Notes: a model not told the origin generated them from the sequence alone. A DNA stretch of 64,000 nt from an uncultured Eubacteriales bacterium (GCA_949283575.1 CASDSU010000031.1:1-64000), one strand, 5' to 3'; shown: positions 26,935 to 35,691, counted from the stretch's first letter. Program-made: numbers and translations.

Positions 26935-27594
26935 ATGAATAAAAATTTGAAGTTTGTTGTATATTGCATATGTTTTGTAGCATTTATTTTGCTTGCTGTT
27001 TGGGGATATGATTATTTAAGTAATAATTACTATAATTCGTATGCTAATCAAAATAATGTCCAAAATTCAGGAGATACTGATTTAATTTGGATTTCAGGAG
27101 ATAGTGAATTGAATAATAGTGAGAATCAAGAAAAAAATGAGGAGCCTAATCAAGGTATGGATGTTGATACATCAGTACAAGCTATTGATTTTGAGGTTTT
27201 AAATCAAGATGGTGAAGTAGTGAAATTATCTGATTTTTATGGAAAACCTATAGTAGTTAATTTCTGGGCAACTTGGTGTGGTCCTTGCAGAGTAGAGCTT
27301 CCAGATTTTGAAGAAGCATATAAAAAGTATGCTGGGGAAGTTGAATTTTTGATGGTTAATTTAACTGATGGATATTCAGATACCATTAGTAGTGTAGAAA
27401 AGTTTGTTGCAGATAATGATTATGATTTTCCTGTTTATTTTGATACAACTTATAGTGCATCAAATGCATATGAAGTATACTCAATACCACAAACAATTTT
27501 TATTGATAAAGATGCCAATATTGTTGCATCTTACATAGGGACGATAAATGAAAATGTATTAGAAAGTAATATATTGCAGATAGATAAAAAATGA
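26935..27594 (+). CDS. TlpA/ResA-type membrane-anchored thioredoxin
   Basis: ATG 26935 is behind GAGGAGG. An N-terminal anchor helix (FVVYCICFVAFILLAVWGYD) is followed by an acidic Asn/Glu-rich linker (35-75) and a thioredoxin fold. The active site is VNFWATWCGPCRVELPDFE (WCGPC) and the cis-Pro segment is YSIPQTIFID. It would act outside the membrane as a disulfide reductase, kept reduced by the CcdA protein encoded upstream. Substrates are unknown; the anaerobic lifestyle suggests repair of extracytoplasmic proteins after oxygen exposure. A strong terminator follows. Confidence 0.92.
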   Translation: MNKNLKFVVYCICFVAFILLAVWGYDYLSNNYYNSYANQNNVQNSGDTDLIWISGDSELNNSENQEKNEEPNQGMDVDTSVQAIDFEVLNQDGEVVKLSDFYGKPIVVNFWATWCGPCRVELPDFEEAYKKYAGEVEFLMVNLTDGYSDTISSVEKFVADNDYDFPVYFDTTYSASNAYEVYSIPQTIFIDKDANIVASYIGTINENVLESNILQIDKK

Positions 27595-27670
27595 TTTAAT
27601 CTATTATATAGAAAAGATGTGGAAGGTAAATGGAAAAAAATTTAATTATATGAAAATAGTTATACAAAAT

Positions 27671-27713
27671 AAAAAAACTTCTATGGTGATTAGTTTCGCC
27701 ATAGAAGTTTTTT
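27671..27713 (+). terminator. Terminator (repeat-type hairpin, copy 1)
   Basis: ACTTCTATGG pairs with CCATAGAAGT, flanked by A and T runs, so it can act in both directions. The loop reads TGATTAGTTTCG. An almost identical hairpin with a similar loop lies at 30047-30087. Confidence 0.85.
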
Positions 27714-27886
27714 CTTTTTTAGAATATTTGTTTAGAATTCTATTTTTAGAAATTTCTGTGTGTTAACTCATTCTTTGTATTAAAATAGACTTTATTTGAT
27801 AGAAGAGGTTTTATATTGATATAGAAAAAAGCAAAAAGTGTGATATAATATGTAAAAAAATTGTGATAAATAAAGGAAGAATATTT

Positions 27887-28825
27887 ATGAGTAATAGTAT
27901 AGAAAAATTTGAGAGTGAAATTGCAGTACTAATTCCGTGCTACAATGAAAGTAAAACTATTGAAAAAGTTGTAAAAGACTATAAACAAGCTTTGCCAGAT
28001 GCAGACATTTATGTGTATGACAATAATTCTTCTGATGGTACAGATGAAATTGCTAAGAAAGCAGGTGCAATTGTACGTTATGAATATAAGCAAGGTAAAG
28101 GTAATGTAATTCGTACAATGTTTCGCGAAATTAATGCTAAATGTTATTTAATGATTGATGGTGATGATACTTATCCTGCTGAAAATGCACGCGAAATGTG
28201 TGATTTGATTTTAAATAAAAAAGCAGATATGGTTGTAGGTGATAGGCTTTCTAGCACATATTTTATAGAAAATAAAAGGCCTTTTCATAATTTTGGTAAC
28301 AAAATAGTTAGATTTTTAATTAATAAATTATTCAAAAATAATATTAAGGACATAATGACAGGCTATAGAGCTTTTAGTTATCAATTTGTAAAAGGATTTC
28401 CGATACTTTCTAAGGGGTTTGAAATAGAAACAGAAATGACTATACATGCTGTTGATAAAAACTTTAGAGTTGTTGAAGTTCCAGTTACCTATAGAGATAG
28501 ACCTGAGGGTAGTGTTTCTAAATTAAATACATATAAAGATGGTCTTAAAGTATTAAAAACGATAACGACTTTATTTAAAGAATATAAACCTGCATTATTT
28601 TTTAGTTTAATAGCGTGTTTATTTTTAGTAGCGTCGCTTATTTTGGGGATTCCTGTTGTGATTGAATATTTCCAAACGGGTTTGGTTCCTAGATTTCCTA
28701 GTTTGATTGTTTCTGGTATTTTCTTAGTTGTTGCTTTGCTTTTATGGAGTTGTGGTATTATTTTGGAAGTAATAGTAAAAAAACACAGACAGCTTTATGA
28801 GATACTGTTGAACAATATGAATTAA
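27887..28825 (+). CDS. Family 2 glycosyltransferase (polyprenyl-phosphate type)
   Basis: I choose ATG 27887 behind GGAAGA. The GT-A fold begins IAVLIPCYNESKTIEKVV, with the DxD-type motif in MIDGDDTYP and an acceptor-site block DIMTGYRAFSYQF. Two C-terminal membrane helices (about 250-305) follow, as in GtrB/CsbB/DpM1-like enzymes that load a sugar onto undecaprenyl or dolichyl phosphate. The gene is followed after 19 bases by a large multi-pass membrane protein, which may use the lipid-linked sugar to decorate an envelope polymer. The sugar cannot be told from the sequence. Confidence 0.9.
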   Translation: MSNSIEKFESEIAVLIPCYNESKTIEKVVKDYKQALPDADIYVYDNNSSDGTDEIAKKAGAIVRYEYKQGKGNVIRTMFREINAKCYLMIDGDDTYPAENAREMCDLILNKKADMVVGDRLSSTYFIENKRPFHNFGNKIVRFLINKLFKNNIKDIMTGYRAFSYQFVKGFPILSKGFEIETEMTIHAVDKNFRVVEVPVTYRDRPEGSVSKLNTYKDGLKVLKTITTLFKEYKPALFFSLIACLFLVASLILGIPVVIEYFQTGLVPRFPSLIVSGIFLVVALLLWSCGIILEVIVKKHRQLYEILLNNMN

Positions 28826-28844
28826 CATATATAAGGAGATAAAA

Positions 28845-30044
28845 ATGAGAAAAACACTACATTTATTTTTAAAGATATCGCTTATAATATTTTTGTGTGT
28901 TATTTTAGGAAGCATATTATTAACGTTAGTATATTGTATACCCATTCAAAAAATTCAACGTAATGTAAATGAATCTATGGAGATTTTTGAAGAGGAGAAA
29001 ACTTATCCAGAATTGAGCAAATGGTGCACTAGTACGCTTGATAATTATACTGATTCTATAATGCTAATGTCAGCTTCTTATAGTGGTGATGAGGATACTT
29101 TTAATAAAGCATTAATGGTTTATAGATTAGAGCAAGAAGACTCCTTGCAAGTTGTGAATTATCCGACATATTGGCATGGATATTTAATTTTTTTGAAACC
29201 GTTATTGGTATTTATGGATTATGGTGAGATTAGAGTATTGAATTTAGTAATTCAAACACTTATTAATATTGCGATTATTGGTTTGATGTTTAAGAAAAAT
29301 TTAAAACAATATATTTTACCATATATATTAAGCGTTTGTATGATTATGCCAATAGCGACAGCGATTTCAATGCAGTTTGCAGATATTTTCTATATTTTTT
29401 CTATTGCGAATATTGTATTATTATGCTCTAAAGAAAAATGGAATAATAAAGATACATATTGTATGTTTTTTGCTGCCATAGGAATGGCTACATCATATTT
29501 TGATTTGTTAACGTATCCTTTGTTAACATTTGGAATACCAATGATATTATACATGTGTACGAATGATACAGAAAATTTAAGAGAAAATCTAAAAGATATG
29601 TTTAAATATATTTTTTGTTGGGGATTCGGTTATGCTGGGATGTGGGCTGGAAAATGGTTTCTTGCCACGATCTTTACAGATGTTAATGTGATTGACGAAG
29701 CAATTTTAAGTTTTCTATTTCGTACTTCATCAGAGACCGCGATGGGAAAATTTTCAATTATAATGGTGTTTGCGAAGAATGTTTATAGATTTATAAAAAC
29801 TCCAGTGACTATTATTGTGGGGATATTTGTTCTAAAAAGAATATTAGACATTATAAAAAATCGTATAAGAATTGATAAATCAACTTTAATTCAGTTTGTA
29901 GTTGTTTGCTTATTGCCATTTGGTTGGTATATTTTTGCAAGTAATCATTCATATATACATAGTTTTTTTACTAATAAAATATTGATGATTGTAGTTTTTG
30001 CTATAATGTGTTTTTTGACCAAGACAGTAAGTCGCAAGGAATAA
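28845..30044 (+). CDS. Multi-pass membrane protein, probable GT-C-type transferase
   Basis: ATG 28845 follows AAGGAG. It has about ten predicted membrane helices. After the first helix an extracellular segment of about 90 residues contains NYPTYWHGYLIFLKP. Later loops carry SMQFADIFYIFSIA and ATSYFDLLTYPLLTFGIP with conserved-looking acidic and aromatic residues. This layout resembles GtrII/GT-C transferases that take sugar from a polyprenyl carrier, and the GT2 enzyme encoded directly upstream fits as the donor maker. I cannot assign a family with certainty. A terminator starts three bases after the stop codon. Confidence 0.65.
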   Translation: MRKTLHLFLKISLIIFLCVILGSILLTLVYCIPIQKIQRNVNESMEIFEEEKTYPELSKWCTSTLDNYTDSIMLMSASYSGDEDTFNKALMVYRLEQEDSLQVVNYPTYWHGYLIFLKPLLVFMDYGEIRVLNLVIQTLINIAIIGLMFKKNLKQYILPYILSVCMIMPIATAISMQFADIFYIFSIANIVLLCSKEKWNNKDTYCMFFAAIGMATSYFDLLTYPLLTFGIPMILYMCTNDTENLRENLKDMFKYIFCWGFGYAGMWAGKWFLATIFTDVNVIDEAILSFLFRTSSETAMGKFSIIMVFAKNVYRFIKTPVTIIVGIFVLKRILDIIKNRIRIDKSTLIQFVVVCLLPFGWYIFASNHSYIHSFFTNKILMIVVFAIMCFLTKTVSRKE

Positions 30045-30046
30045 AT

Positions 30047-30087
30047 AAAAACTTCTATGGGGATTAATTTCACCATAGAAGTTTTTT
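30047..30087. terminator. Terminator (repeat-type hairpin, copy 2)
   Basis: AAAAACTTCTATGG pairs with CCATAGAAGTTTTT; the loop GGATTAATTTCA resembles that of copy 1. It serves the rightward membrane protein gene and, in reverse, the leftward YeaQ remnant. Confidence 0.85.
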
Positions 30088-30100
30088 GTTTATATATAAA

Positions 30101-30265
30101 TTACACTTTTTTCTTAAGTAATCTTACGGCAGCAATTAGGATGCAAGCACCTAAAACACCAGAAATAGTACTTCCGATAATTCCGCTTACAGCAAGTCCC
30201 AATACATTCAAAATCATTCCACCAATGGCACGACCAACTACACCAAGAATAATATTGAAAAATGT
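30101..30265 (-). pseudogene. GlsB/YeaQ/YmgE-family membrane protein remnant
   Basis: The minus strand reads NIILGVVGRAIGGMILNVLG and then ISGVLGACILIAAVRLLKKK to a TAA at 30101-30103. This is the second half of the small glycine-rich GlsB/YeaQ (transglycosylase-associated) membrane proteins. An in-frame stop lies just upstream (30266-30268) and the first membrane helix is absent. About 53 of some 85 residues are left. Confidence 0.7.
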
Positions 30266-30339
30266 TTAAGTTGAAGTTCGGAATAATTTGAGAATTTTCG
30301 GAAATTATAAAAGTAGAAAAAAAATTTAGGAGGATTTTG

Positions 30340-31413
30340 ATGGATAACAAAATTAAAGTTGCGCAAATTGGTACTGGAAAAATGTCGGTTTATACCATGA
30401 GATATGTATATGAAAAAGGTGGAGAAATTGTTGCTGCGATTGATGTTGACTCTGACAGAATAGGTAAAGATATTTCTGAAATAATGGGGGGAGAACCAAG
30501 AAATGTTAGAATTTCTCATATTGATGAAGCAGAAGCTGTTTTAAAAGAAACAAAGCCAGATGTTGCAATAGTGACAACGAAGAGTTTGTTAAATGATGTT
30601 GAAGAAGCTTTGTTATTATGTGCTAGATTGGGAATAAATGCTATTACAACATGTGAAGAAGCCTTTTATCCTTGGAATTCAAATCCAGAGGCTACGAAAA
30701 AAATAGACGAGTTAGCGAGAAAAAATGATTGTACAATCACAGGAAGTGGATATCAAGATATTTTCTGGGGACAGTTAATTGCAGATTTAGCAGGTGCTAC
30801 ACAAAAGATTACTAAAATAAAAGGTTCATCAAGCTATAACGTAGAGGATTATGGAATATCATTAGCTAGAGCTCATGGTGCTGGTTTGAGCTTAGATGAT
30901 TTCAAAAAGGAAGTTGCTGCAGCTGATAATATTTCAGAAGAAGAAAGACAAAAGTTGATTGAAAAAGGCGAATTTTTACCATCATACATGTGGAACGTTA
31001 ATGGTTGGTTATGTTCAAAACTTGGATTAACACCAATAAGACAAACACAAAAATGTGTACCACAAACGCATACAGAAGATATTGAATCATCAACATTGGG
31101 AATGACAGTAAAAGCAGGATACGCAACAGGTATGAGTGCAGTTGTTACAACAGAAACAGAAGAAGGAATTACGATAGAATCAGAATGTATTGGTAAAGTA
31201 TATTCAAAAGACGACTTTGATAAAAATGAATGGACAGTTGAAGGTGAGCCGACTACAACATTAGTTATAAACAGACCAAACACGGTTGAATTAACATGTG
31301 CATCAATTGTAAACAGAATCCCTGATTTAATAAATGCAGAACCTGGATTTATAACAACAGAAGAAATGGGTGAATTACTTTATATAATAGATAGTTTTGA
31401 AGAGTATGTATAA
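30340..31413 (+). CDS. NAD(P)-dependent amino acid dehydrogenase-like protein (OrD-like)
   Basis: ATG 30340 is behind TTAGGAGG. A Rossmann domain begins IKVAQIGTGKMSVYTMRYVY with the GxGxM turn, then IVAAIDVDSDRIGKD. The catalytic part has TTCEEAFYPWNS and TGSGYQDIFWGQLIADLAG, resembling dihydrodipicolinate reductase-fold proteins, in particular 2,4-diaminopentanoate dehydrogenase of clostridial ornithine fermentation. No other ornithine degradation genes are in view, so the substrate is not settled. Single-gene unit, followed by a long hairpin. Confidence 0.7.
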   Translation: MDNKIKVAQIGTGKMSVYTMRYVYEKGGEIVAAIDVDSDRIGKDISEIMGGEPRNVRISHIDEAEAVLKETKPDVAIVTTKSLLNDVEEALLLCARLGINAITTCEEAFYPWNSNPEATKKIDELARKNDCTITGSGYQDIFWGQLIADLAGATQKITKIKGSSSYNVEDYGISLARAHGAGLSLDDFKKEVAAADNISEEERQKLIEKGEFLPSYMWNVNGWLCSKLGLTPIRQTQKCVPQTHTEDIESSTLGMTVKAGYATGMSAVVTTETEEGITIESECIGKVYSKDDFDKNEWTVEGEPTTTLVINRPNTVELTCASIVNRIPDLINAEPGFITTEEMGELLYIIDSFEEYV

Positions 31414-31415
31414 TT

Positions 31416-31450
31416 TTAATGGACAAGAGGACGTGTCTCTTGTCCATTAA
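31416..31450. repeat. Perfect 14-bp inverted repeat after OrD-like gene
   Basis: TTAATGGACAAGAG (31416-31429) pairs perfectly with CTCTTGTCCATTAA (31437-31450) around GACGTGT. No T run follows, so a classic terminator is doubtful. The TGGACAAG arm recurs in the hairpin at 55121-55142. Confidence 0.7.
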
Positions 31451-31504
31451 TTTAGTATACTATATAATGAGTGTAATATATTAAGTTCAAAAGGAGAATA
31501 TACT

Positions 31505-32683
31505 ATGGAATATCGTGTTGACAAATATGGTAATAAAATTTCTGTTCTTGGATTCGGTTGCATGCGTTTTACACAAAAAGCAGGAAAAATAGATTTTGAA
31601 AAAGCTGAAAAAGAGATTATGACTGCATATAAAGCAGGCGTAAATTATTATGATACGGCTTACATATATACTGGTAGTGAAGCTACTATTGGAGAAATTT
31701 TTGAAAAGAATGGAATACGAGACAAAATAAATATCGCAACTAAGTTACCTCATTACATGATTAAGAAGAACGAAGATGCGGAAAAATATTTTAAGGAAGA
31801 ACTAAAACGTTTAAGAACAGATCATGTGGATTATTATTTGATGCATATGTTAAATGATGTAAAGTCATGGGATCGTCTAAAAGAATTGGGAATTGTTGAA
31901 TGGATTAACGAGAAAAAAGCAAGTGGTCAGATTAGGCAGATTGGTTTTTCGTATCATGGAAATTCAGATGGTTTTTGTAAGTTGATTGATGCATATGATT
32001 GGGATTTTTGTCAAATTCAATATAACTATTTAGATGAAAATTCACAGGCGGGAAGAACCGGGCTTAAACATGCAGCTTCTAAAGGTATTCCAGTTATAAT
32101 CATGGAACCACTAAGGGGAGGAAAGCTAGTGAATAATCTTCCTGAAAAAGCTAAGAAATTATTTGAAAATTATAAAGTAAAACATACACCTGCAGAATGG
32201 GCATTTCGTTGGCTTTGGAATCAACCAGAAGTTACATGTGTTCTTTCTGGAATGAATTCTACAGAAATGGTCGAGGAAAATGTGAGAAATGCATCAACTT
32301 CGAAAGTTGGTGAGTTAACTGATGAGGATGAAAATCTTTTGAAAGAAGTTGTAAAAGCTATCAATGAAAAAATGAAGGTTGGATGTACAGGTTGTCGTTA
32401 TTGTATGCCATGTCCTAAAAATGTTGATATACCTGGAACTTTTGCTGCATATAATAGTCGTTATGCAGATGGGAAATTTTCGGCACTTCGTGAATATATG
32501 ATGTGTACATTACTTAGAAAAGACTTCACATCCGCATCAAATTGCATCGAATGTGGAAAGTGCGAGCAACATTGTCCACAAAAAATTGAAATTCGTAAAG
32601 AATTAAAAAATGCTAGAAAAGAGCTAGAAGGACCAATTTATAAAATTGCTTCAAAATTTGTACATTTATTTTTTAAATATTAA
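31505..32683 (+). CDS. Aldo/keto reductase with C-terminal 4Fe-4S ferredoxin domain
   Basis: ATG 31505 follows AGGAG. The TIM-barrel starts KISVLGFGCMRF, with the catalytic tetrad elements YYDTAYIYTGSEA (Asp and Tyr), a Lys in NIATKLPH and His in YYLMHML. Near residues 295-365 come iron-sulfur ligands: GCTGCRYCMPCPKNVDIP and SASNCIECGKCEQHCPQ. This fusion is common in anaerobes (MocA/YghZ-like oxidoreductases), probably linking reduction to ferredoxin. Substrate unknown. Confidence 0.93.
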   Translation: MEYRVDKYGNKISVLGFGCMRFTQKAGKIDFEKAEKEIMTAYKAGVNYYDTAYIYTGSEATIGEIFEKNGIRDKINIATKLPHYMIKKNEDAEKYFKEELKRLRTDHVDYYLMHMLNDVKSWDRLKELGIVEWINEKKASGQIRQIGFSYHGNSDGFCKLIDAYDWDFCQIQYNYLDENSQAGRTGLKHAASKGIPVIIMEPLRGGKLVNNLPEKAKKLFENYKVKHTPAEWAFRWLWNQPEVTCVLSGMNSTEMVEENVRNASTSKVGELTDEDENLLKEVVKAINEKMKVGCTGCRYCMPCPKNVDIPGTFAAYNSRYADGKFSALREYMMCTLLRKDFTSASNCIECGKCEQHCPQKIEIRKELKNARKELEGPIYKIASKFVHLFFKY

Positions 32684-32690
32684 GAAAAGA

Positions 32691-32718
32691 TTGTATATTT
32701 TTTAAAATATGGTAGAAT
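32691..32718 (+). promoter_or_regulatory. Sigma-A type promoter
   Basis: TTGTAT (32691-32696), spacer of 16, then TAGAAT (32713-32718). It drives the 30-residue membrane peptide gene. A leader hairpin CAGAGA...TCTCTG follows near 32744-32765. Confidence 0.5.
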
Positions 32719-32804
32719 AACAATTCGTAAATCATGTCATTATATGCAGAGAGGTAATCTCTGTAAATATAAATGCAAATGAGATGAAGGAGAGGTAATT
32801 AAGG

Positions 32805-32897
32805 ATGAGTAAGTTGCTCAAAGGTTTTATCATGGCTCTGTTAGTTCTACTGCTTCTCGCAAGTTTTGCATTACGTTTGGCAAGTTTTGGTGCATAA
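32805..32897 (+). CDS. Single-helix membrane microprotein (30 aa)
   Basis: ATG 32805 has a GGAGAGG site about 11 bases upstream and AAGG directly before it. The peptide reads MSKLLKGFIMALLVLLLLAS then FALRLASFGA: a short basic start, one membrane helix, no cytosolic domain. It could be a membrane microprotein or a type I toxin-like peptide. CTC, CTG and CTT codons are frequent, unlike neighbours. It has its own promoter, leader hairpin (about 32744-32765) and terminator, the pattern of the other small isolated genes in this window. Translation is likely but not shown. Confidence 0.6.
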   Translation: MSKLLKGFIMALLVLLLLASFALRLASFGA

Positions 32898-32920
32898 TTT
32901 TTTAGGCCTAAAGAAGAAGA

Positions 32921-32948
32921 CACCTCCGTTGAAGTACGGGGGTGTTTG
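32921..32948 (+). terminator. Rho-independent terminator
   Basis: CACCTCCGT (32921-32929) pairs with ACGGGGGTG (32936-32944), with one T-G pair, followed by TTTG. Confidence 0.7.
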
Positions 32949-32989
32949 TTATATAATTGAACTATATTAAAAACGAAAGGAAAAAAATC

Positions 32990-33562
32990 ATGAATAAAGT
33001 TGTATTTGTAACGCATAACAAAGGAAAAATTGAAACTGCAAAGGAATTATTAAAAGAAGTTGAATTTGAAGTTTATGAGTATGAACTAGATGAACCAAGA
33101 AGTGACGATATAAATTATATTTCAAAACAAAAAGTAATGGAAGCATACCAAGTAGTTAACAAACCATGCATATCAATGGATTCTGGTTTTTGGATAGATG
33201 AACTTGAAGGATTTCCAAGAGCGTATGTAAACTTTGCACTTGATACAATTGGAATAGAAGGAATCTTAAAACTTATGGAAGGTAAAGATAATAGAAGTTG
33301 CAGATTCACAGAATGTTTATCATATTATGATGGAAAAGAACTTCATCAATTTATGGGAAAACATGAAGGAATTTTAGCTTCAGAAATTCTTGGAAGAGAT
33401 ACAGAGAAAAAATGGTCAGATTTATGGTATGTGTATAAGCCATATGGATACGATAAAACATTAGCACAAATGACAGATGAAGAAAGACGTACAAGAAAAA
33501 AATATGGATCTGTAAATTCACTTGAAGAATTTGCAAAATGGTATAAGGAGAATGAAAAATAA
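32990..33562 (+). CDS. HAM1/RdgB-family nucleoside triphosphate pyrophosphatase
   Basis: I choose ATG 32990, six bases after AAAGGA, over the upstream ATG 32957. The start MNKVVFVTHNKGKIETAKEL has the family (T/S)xNxxK substrate motif, followed by CISMDSGFWIDELEGFPRAY with the catalytic Asp/Glu cluster (DSGFWIDELEG corresponds to the usual DDSGLxVDALxG). Such enzymes hydrolyse dITP and XTP. The C-terminal half is divergent (SDLWYVYKPYGYDKTLAQMT), so specificity may differ. It is one of three related ITPase-like genes in this window. Confidence 0.8.
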   Translation: MNKVVFVTHNKGKIETAKELLKEVEFEVYEYELDEPRSDDINYISKQKVMEAYQVVNKPCISMDSGFWIDELEGFPRAYVNFALDTIGIEGILKLMEGKDNRSCRFTECLSYYDGKELHQFMGKHEGILASEILGRDTEKKWSDLWYVYKPYGYDKTLAQMTDEERRTRKKYGSVNSLEEFAKWYKENEK

Positions 33563-33580
33563 TAATTTGGAAATTGCATT

Positions 33581-33820
33581 TTAGTTGTTACTAATTATTT
33601 CAATCAACTTTTGTGTAGCAAAGCTTGTAATCGTATTTTTAGGGAACACAATTCCCAAGTTTCTTTCTGGTATTTTTTCTTTTATTGGTATTTCGAAAAG
33701 TATTTCTTTTACTAAACCATGTAATGAAATTTTTCTCGAAATTTGTTTTTTATAATTTGCAGCTTTACTGATACTGCCGTAAAGTGCTACAAAATAGAAT
33801 ATTTTATAAGATTCGTAATT
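33581..33820 (-). pseudogene. LysR-type regulator remnant (middle deleted)
   Basis: On the minus strand NYESYKIFYFVALYGSISKA, the first helix of a LysR DNA-binding domain, runs directly into SRKISLHGLVKEILFEIPI and KEKIPERNLGIVFPKNTI, which is the end of the effector domain. About 200 residues between them are missing. No start codon is preserved. The stop is at 33581-33583. Confidence 0.65.
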
Positions 33821-33873
33821 AGCAAGAAAGATTACATTTTTTCTTCAGAAGAATTCATATTTCGAGAAATCCC

Positions 33874-34002
33874 GAGCTTAAAGATAAGTTGTTTGGAATA
33901 TTTGCTATATGCTCAAATTCAAACACACGAGTTTTTGAAGAAGAAACACTGTGCATTCATAATCACAACGAAGGCTTGTATACATTTGTACTCACTGTGT
34001 AA
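33874..34002 (+). pseudogene. C-terminal fragment of an unidentified protein
   Basis: A plus-strand frame without start reads ELKDKLFGIFAICSNSNTRV, then EETLCIHNHNEGLYTFVLTV and stop. Codon pattern and residue mix look like genuine protein, and it opposes the LysR remnant. No family recognised. It lies in a 600-base stretch that otherwise holds only remnants and the palindrome at 34036. Confidence 0.3.
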
Positions 34003-34035
34003 GCACGTATCAAATTCTTTTTTAAATGAACACTA

Positions 34036-34103
34036 GGGACGTCTGTTAAATGTGCATTTTTTGTAATTATTTTACAAAAAGTGAAGCATGTAACGGACGT
34101 CCC
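34036..34103. repeat. REP-like 68-base imperfect palindrome with GGACGTCC arms
   Basis: GGGACGTCTGTTA at the left pairs with TAACGGACGTCCC at the right (one T-G pair), and the inner part TTTTTTGTAA pairs with TTACAAAAA. The outer arm shares GGGACGTCC with the hairpin ends of the transposase unit at 14852-15776. It is a candidate non-autonomous relative. There is no T run right after the right arm, so it is not an ordinary terminator. Confidence 0.6.
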
Positions 34104-34189
34104 TCTTGTTTTTTTGTATAATATTGAGTAAATAGTAAATTTGTGCTATATTCAAAAAAGCAAATTATATTAGAAAGAGAGGTATTTGA

Positions 34190-35356
34190 ATGGATATTAA
34201 AATTACAGATTCAATAAAATATATAGGAGTAAACGATAAAGATATTGATTTGTTTGAGGGACAATATGATGTCCCAAATGGAGTTTCGTATAACTCTTAT
34301 TTAATAAAAGATGAGAAAAACGTGGTTATGGATACTGTTGATAAAAGGGCGACAGATGAATGGGTGAAAAATTTGGAGAGAGAGTTAGATGGCGAAAATG
34401 TTGATTATTTAGTAGTTTCACATTTAGAGCCTGATCATTCATATAATATAGAATTACTTTGTGAAAAATATCCTGAGATGAAGATTATAAGCAATGCGAA
34501 AACGTTTGCATTTATGCCACAATTTTTCAATATTGAAAATTTTGAAGATAGAAAAGTTGTTGTAGGTGAAGGCGAAGAAATAAATTTTGGTAAACATACT
34601 TTAAAATTTGTAATGGCTCCAATGGTGCATTGGCCAGAGGTTATGGTGGCTTACGAAAAAAGTGAAAAAATATTATTTTCAGCAGATGGCTTTGGAAAAT
34701 TTGGAACATTAGACACAGACGAAGACTGGGATTGCGAAGCAAGAAGATATTATTTTAATATTGTTGGAAAATATGGTGTTCAAGTTCAATCATTATTGCA
34801 AAAAGCAGCAACATTGGATATAAAAATGATTTGTCCACTTCATGGACCAATCTTAAAAGAAAACTTGGAGCATTACATTAATAAATATGATATTTGGAGT
34901 AGCTATAAAGCTGAAGATGATGGTGTTTTCATAGCATATGCTTCAATACATGGAAATACAAAAATTGTGGCAGAAAAATTAGCGGAAATTCTAAAAGAAA
35001 AAGGCGCAAAAAAAGTGGTAATCACAGATTTGTGCAGAGATGATATGGCGGAAGCTATTGAAGATGCCTTTAGATATGATAAATTAGTTTTAGCGGCATC
35101 AAGCTATGATGGCGGATTATTTACACCAATGGATCAATTCTTGAGATTGTTAAAAAGTAAAAACTATCAAAATAGAAAAATAGGAATTGTTGAAAATGGT
35201 ACGTGGGCACCATCAGCTGCAAGAGTTATGTTAGAAATTTTTGATGGAATGAAAAATATACAAATTGCTGATTCAAAAGTAACTATAAGAACAACTTTAA
35301 AGGATGAAAATATAGAAGAATTAAAAAGTTTGGCTGATGAAATTCTAAATAACTAA
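34190..35356 (+). CDS. FprA-type flavodiiron protein (A-type flavoprotein)
   Basis: ATG 34190 follows GAGAGG. The metallo-beta-lactamase domain (1-250) holds the diiron ligands: VVSHLEPDHSYNIE (HxExDH), MVHWPE, FSADGFGKFG and CPLHGPIL. The flavodoxin domain (250-388) begins VFIAYASIHGNTKIVAEKLA, with VLAASSYDGG and VENGTWAPSAARVM. There is no C-terminal rubredoxin domain, so an external rubredoxin must deliver electrons; the flavin reductase-rubredoxin fusion at 55916 is a candidate. Its role is four-electron reduction of oxygen to water, or of NO, in anaerobes. Confidence 0.97.
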   Translation: MDIKITDSIKYIGVNDKDIDLFEGQYDVPNGVSYNSYLIKDEKNVVMDTVDKRATDEWVKNLERELDGENVDYLVVSHLEPDHSYNIELLCEKYPEMKIISNAKTFAFMPQFFNIENFEDRKVVVGEGEEINFGKHTLKFVMAPMVHWPEVMVAYEKSEKILFSADGFGKFGTLDTDEDWDCEARRYYFNIVGKYGVQVQSLLQKAATLDIKMICPLHGPILKENLEHYINKYDIWSSYKAEDDGVFIAYASIHGNTKIVAEKLAEILKEKGAKKVVITDLCRDDMAEAIEDAFRYDKLVLAASSYDGGLFTPMDQFLRLLKSKNYQNRKIGIVENGTWAPSAARVMLEIFDGMKNIQIADSKVTIRTTLKDENIEELKSLADEILNN

Positions 35357-35391
35357 AAATGGACAAAAATCTCCGTTCCACTTGTACATTG

Positions 35392-35420
35392 TTGACAAAA
35401 TTATAATATGAATTTATAAT
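35392..35420 (+). promoter_or_regulatory. Perfect consensus sigma-A promoter
   Basis: TTGACA (35392-35397), spacer of exactly 17, then TATAAT (35415-35420). It drives the 74-codon gene at 35467. Confidence 0.85.
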
Positions 35421-35466
35421 CATTATGTAAATTTGTTTAACAAGAAACCTTGGGGAGGGTAACAAC

Positions 35467-35691
35467 ATGAGTCGGAAGCAGAAGCGAGGCAAAGTTGTGC
35501 ACAATGAATTCCTTAAGTACGAAAGCTATGTGAATTCTAGATACTTTGAGGAAGCCGTCAAAGAGCGCGTGACATACTTGAAGTCAGCTCGTGAGATCTA
35601 CACAGACCATAAAATTGGCACAGTGAAGGTATTCCGAAACAGAATAGGTGCAAGGATAATTGCATACGATTTGCCGGAGGAGTCTAAATGA
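35467..35691 (+). CDS. Basic hypothetical protein of atypical composition (74 aa)
   Basis: ATG 35467 is behind TTGGGGAGGG. The product is basic and soluble: MSRKQKRGKVVHNEFLKYES, then SRYFEEAVKERVTYLKSARE, ending VFRNRIGARIIAYDLPEESK. No motif I recognise. Codons such as GCC, CGC, CGG and AAG are frequent compared with neighbours. It has a perfect consensus promoter and a terminator that overlaps its stop codon, so it is a compact, strongly expressed single-gene unit. A nucleic-acid-binding role is possible from its charge but is speculation. Confidence 0.7.
   Translation: MSRKQKRGKVVHNEFLKYESYVNSRYFEEAVKERVTYLKSAREIYTDHKIGTVKVFRNRIGARIIAYDLPEESK

Noticed and set aside
33743-34036. 97-codon plus-strand ORF over the LysR remnant
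   Set aside because: It crosses the minus-strand LysR remnant in a composition without coding character and has no ribosome site; only its last part overlaps another possible protein fragment in a different frame.
34036-34103. Simple terminator
   Set aside because: The right arm is followed by TCTTG and only a short T run, no intact gene lies upstream, and the arms match the transposase unit ends.
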